A stretch of 60,953 nt of DNA from DATKKG01 sp035543015 (GTDB taxonomy: Archaea; Thermoproteota; Nitrososphaeria; Conexivisphaerales; DTJL01). A program made the translations under genes and the position numbers. The notes under the pieces are model-generated. The model was not told the DNA's origin. It worked only from the letters and a program-made list of their open reading frames with translations, and made no database searches. The DNA is taken from assembly GCA_035543015.1 (NCBI GenBank), contig DATKKG010000035.1, forward strand, positions 1 to 60,953. The letters are read 5' to 3'. Of the stretch, positions 59,909-60,953 are shown one piece after another. How positions within the stretch are numbered: the first letter of the stretch is position 1; each line of letters begins with the position of its first letter.

Positions 59909-60953
59909 GTGTCCCACAGGAACCCTTTCATATTCGGGGATGTCGTGACCGGGGAGAACTTCGCCGACAGGGAGAAGGAGGTAAAGGAGCTCCTCTCGGA
60001 CCTGAGGGGAGGGACGAACGTGCTGCTCTTCTCCCCTCGCAGGTACGGCAAGACCTCTCTGATGATGGAGGTCCTGAGGAGGCTCGACGACAGGGAGTTC
60101 ATGAAAATCTACGTCGACCTCTTCCCCGTCACCTCGGTCGCCAGGTTCGCGGAGGTATACGCGAGCGCCGTGACGAAGGCCACGGGGGGCAAGCTCGAGG
60201 AGGCGGTTGGCATGATCAGGGAGCACATACCCGGGTTCAAGCTGGTCGTCGGGCCGGAGGGCGTCCCCGGGGTCGAAGTCGAGATAGCGAGGACAAGGAA
60301 GGATATCGAGGAGGTGCTGGATGGGCTCTACGATCTGCCCGAAAGGATCGCCAAGAAGAAGGGAAAGGAGGCCATCGTCGTCTTCGATGAATTTCAGGAG
60401 ATAGCGAACCTCGATGGGGAGGAGATCGAAAGGGGGCTGCGCTCTAGGATCCAGCACCACGAGAATGCCGCCTACGTGTTCATGGGAAGCAGGAGGCACC
60501 TCCTCGACAGGATGTTTTCGGACAAGAACAAGCCACTCTACAGGATAGGGAAGCCGTTCAACTTGGGCAGGATCCCGCCCGAGGAGTTCGCCGCGTTCAT
60601 CACAGGGCGGTTCGTGTCAAGCGGCGTCAAGGTCGACAAGGGGACCGTCGAAAAGGTGCTTGGGATTACGGGGGCACACCCGTACTACACGCAACAGCTG
60701 TGCCACGAGCTGTGGAGCGTATGCTACGAGGCCGGCCATGCCGAGGGCACCGACCTGGAGTTGGCCCTAAAGGGTCTGATGTCGAATCAGGGCTACGCGT
60801 ACACGACTATGTGGGAGTCGGTCCGGGGGAAGCAGAGGTCCCTCCTGCTCGCGATGGCGAGAGAAGGAGGAAGCAACATCTACTCCAAGGAGTTCATCGA
60901 CAGAAACGACCTGAGCGGGCCGAGCACGGTGCAGAAGGCCGTTCGCTACCTGG
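59909..60953 (+). CDS. AAA ATPase of the archaeal ATPase_2 type, cut by the window edge
   Basis: A GTG at 59909 opens a frame to the end of the window (about 348 residues seen). It has FADREKEVKELLSDL, Walker A LFSPRRYGKTSLM, Walker B AIVVFDEFQEIA, and GSRRHLLDRMF then PFNLGRIPPEEF. The product resembles archaeal ATPase_2 (AAA+) proteins often found in accessory regions. The TATA-like box at about 59880 implies a leaderless start. A winged-helix domain appears to begin near the edge. Confidence 0.8.
   Translation, partial: MSHRNPFIFGDVVTGENFADREKEVKELLSDLRGGTNVLLFSPRRYGKTSLMMEVLRRLDDREFMKIYVDLFPVTSVARFAEVYASAVTKATGGKLEEAVGMIREHIPGFKLVVGPEGVPGVEVEIARTRKDIEEVLDGLYDLPERIAKKKGKEAIVVFDEFQEIANLDGEEIERGLRSRIQHHENAAYVFMGSRRHLLDRMFSDKNKPLYRIGKPFNLGRIPPEEFAAFITGRFVSSGVKVDKGTVEKVLGITGAHPYYTQQLCHELWSVCYEAGHAEGTDLELALKGLMSNQGYAYTTMWESVRGKQRSLLLAMAREGGSNIYSKEFIDRNDLSGPSTVQKAVRYL

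Overview
The window is a stretch of a GC-rich archaeal chromosome. Archaeal/eukaryotic-type information genes are everywhere: TFB, a TFE-beta-like factor, SRP19, Gar1, eS8, LSm, RIO2 kinase, archaeal CCA-adding enzyme, RNase HII, Trm1, Trm-G10-type methylase, archease, GPN-loop GTPase, Hjc. The smc-scpA-scpB order, a TFE-beta with a four-Cys domain, intron-bearing tRNAs and inositol-phosphate synthase fit the TACK group best, probably a Thaumarchaeota/Nitrososphaeria relative. That placement is inference; no rRNA is present. Many genes look leaderless: a TATA-like TTTAAATA stretch lies about 26 nt before a start codon that is often TTG or GTG.

Layout. (1) 1-5.0 kb: accessory envelope and signalling genes (surface proteins, an ArsR-like regulator, an M48 protease, a CAP-domain protein with an AN1-type zinc finger). 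(2) 5.0-8.75 kb: a probable integrated mobile element with a DUF3987-like ATPase, two related mini zinc-ribbon proteins (one only 55 aa), a tyrosine recombinase, and a cluster of six GACYATATC sites in 101 bp. (3) 8.7-15 kb: gene-poor accessory DNA with a cyclase/TolB-like/TPR protein between two 30-bp direct repeats, a beta-propeller surface protein, small membrane proteins and several dispersed intergenic repeats. (4) 15-58 kb: dense core genome, often with overlapping genes. It holds rqcH, a RadB-like ATPase, LSm, rio2, pyrG, a PhoU-like protein, smc-scpA-scpB, eS8-SRP19-Gar1-TFB-TFEbeta-rlmE, trm1-nth, rnhB, ino1, uppS, an ECF vitamin transporter with its likely regulator, hjc, prs, tRNA-processing genes (Trm-G10, RNase Z, ThpR, CCA enzyme), a twin-intron tRNA-Pro, an M1 aminopeptidase and archease. 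(5) 58-61 kb: tRNA-Ser(TGA) with an intron, followed by an RHH/coiled-coil protein, a second tyrosine recombinase and a truncated AAA ATPase, which looks like the edge of another integrated element.

Most striking: a TFB whose first cyclin repeat is split by three tandem zinc ribbons; an scpA with a near-perfect Shine-Dalgarno sequence but ACG where the start codon should be; a tRNA-Pro(GGG) with one intron in the D-loop and another in the anticodon loop, both with bulge-helix-bulge geometry; the GACYATATC cluster; and an inverted-repeat operator between an ECF-S/DUF4430 operon and a DUF4443 regulator.
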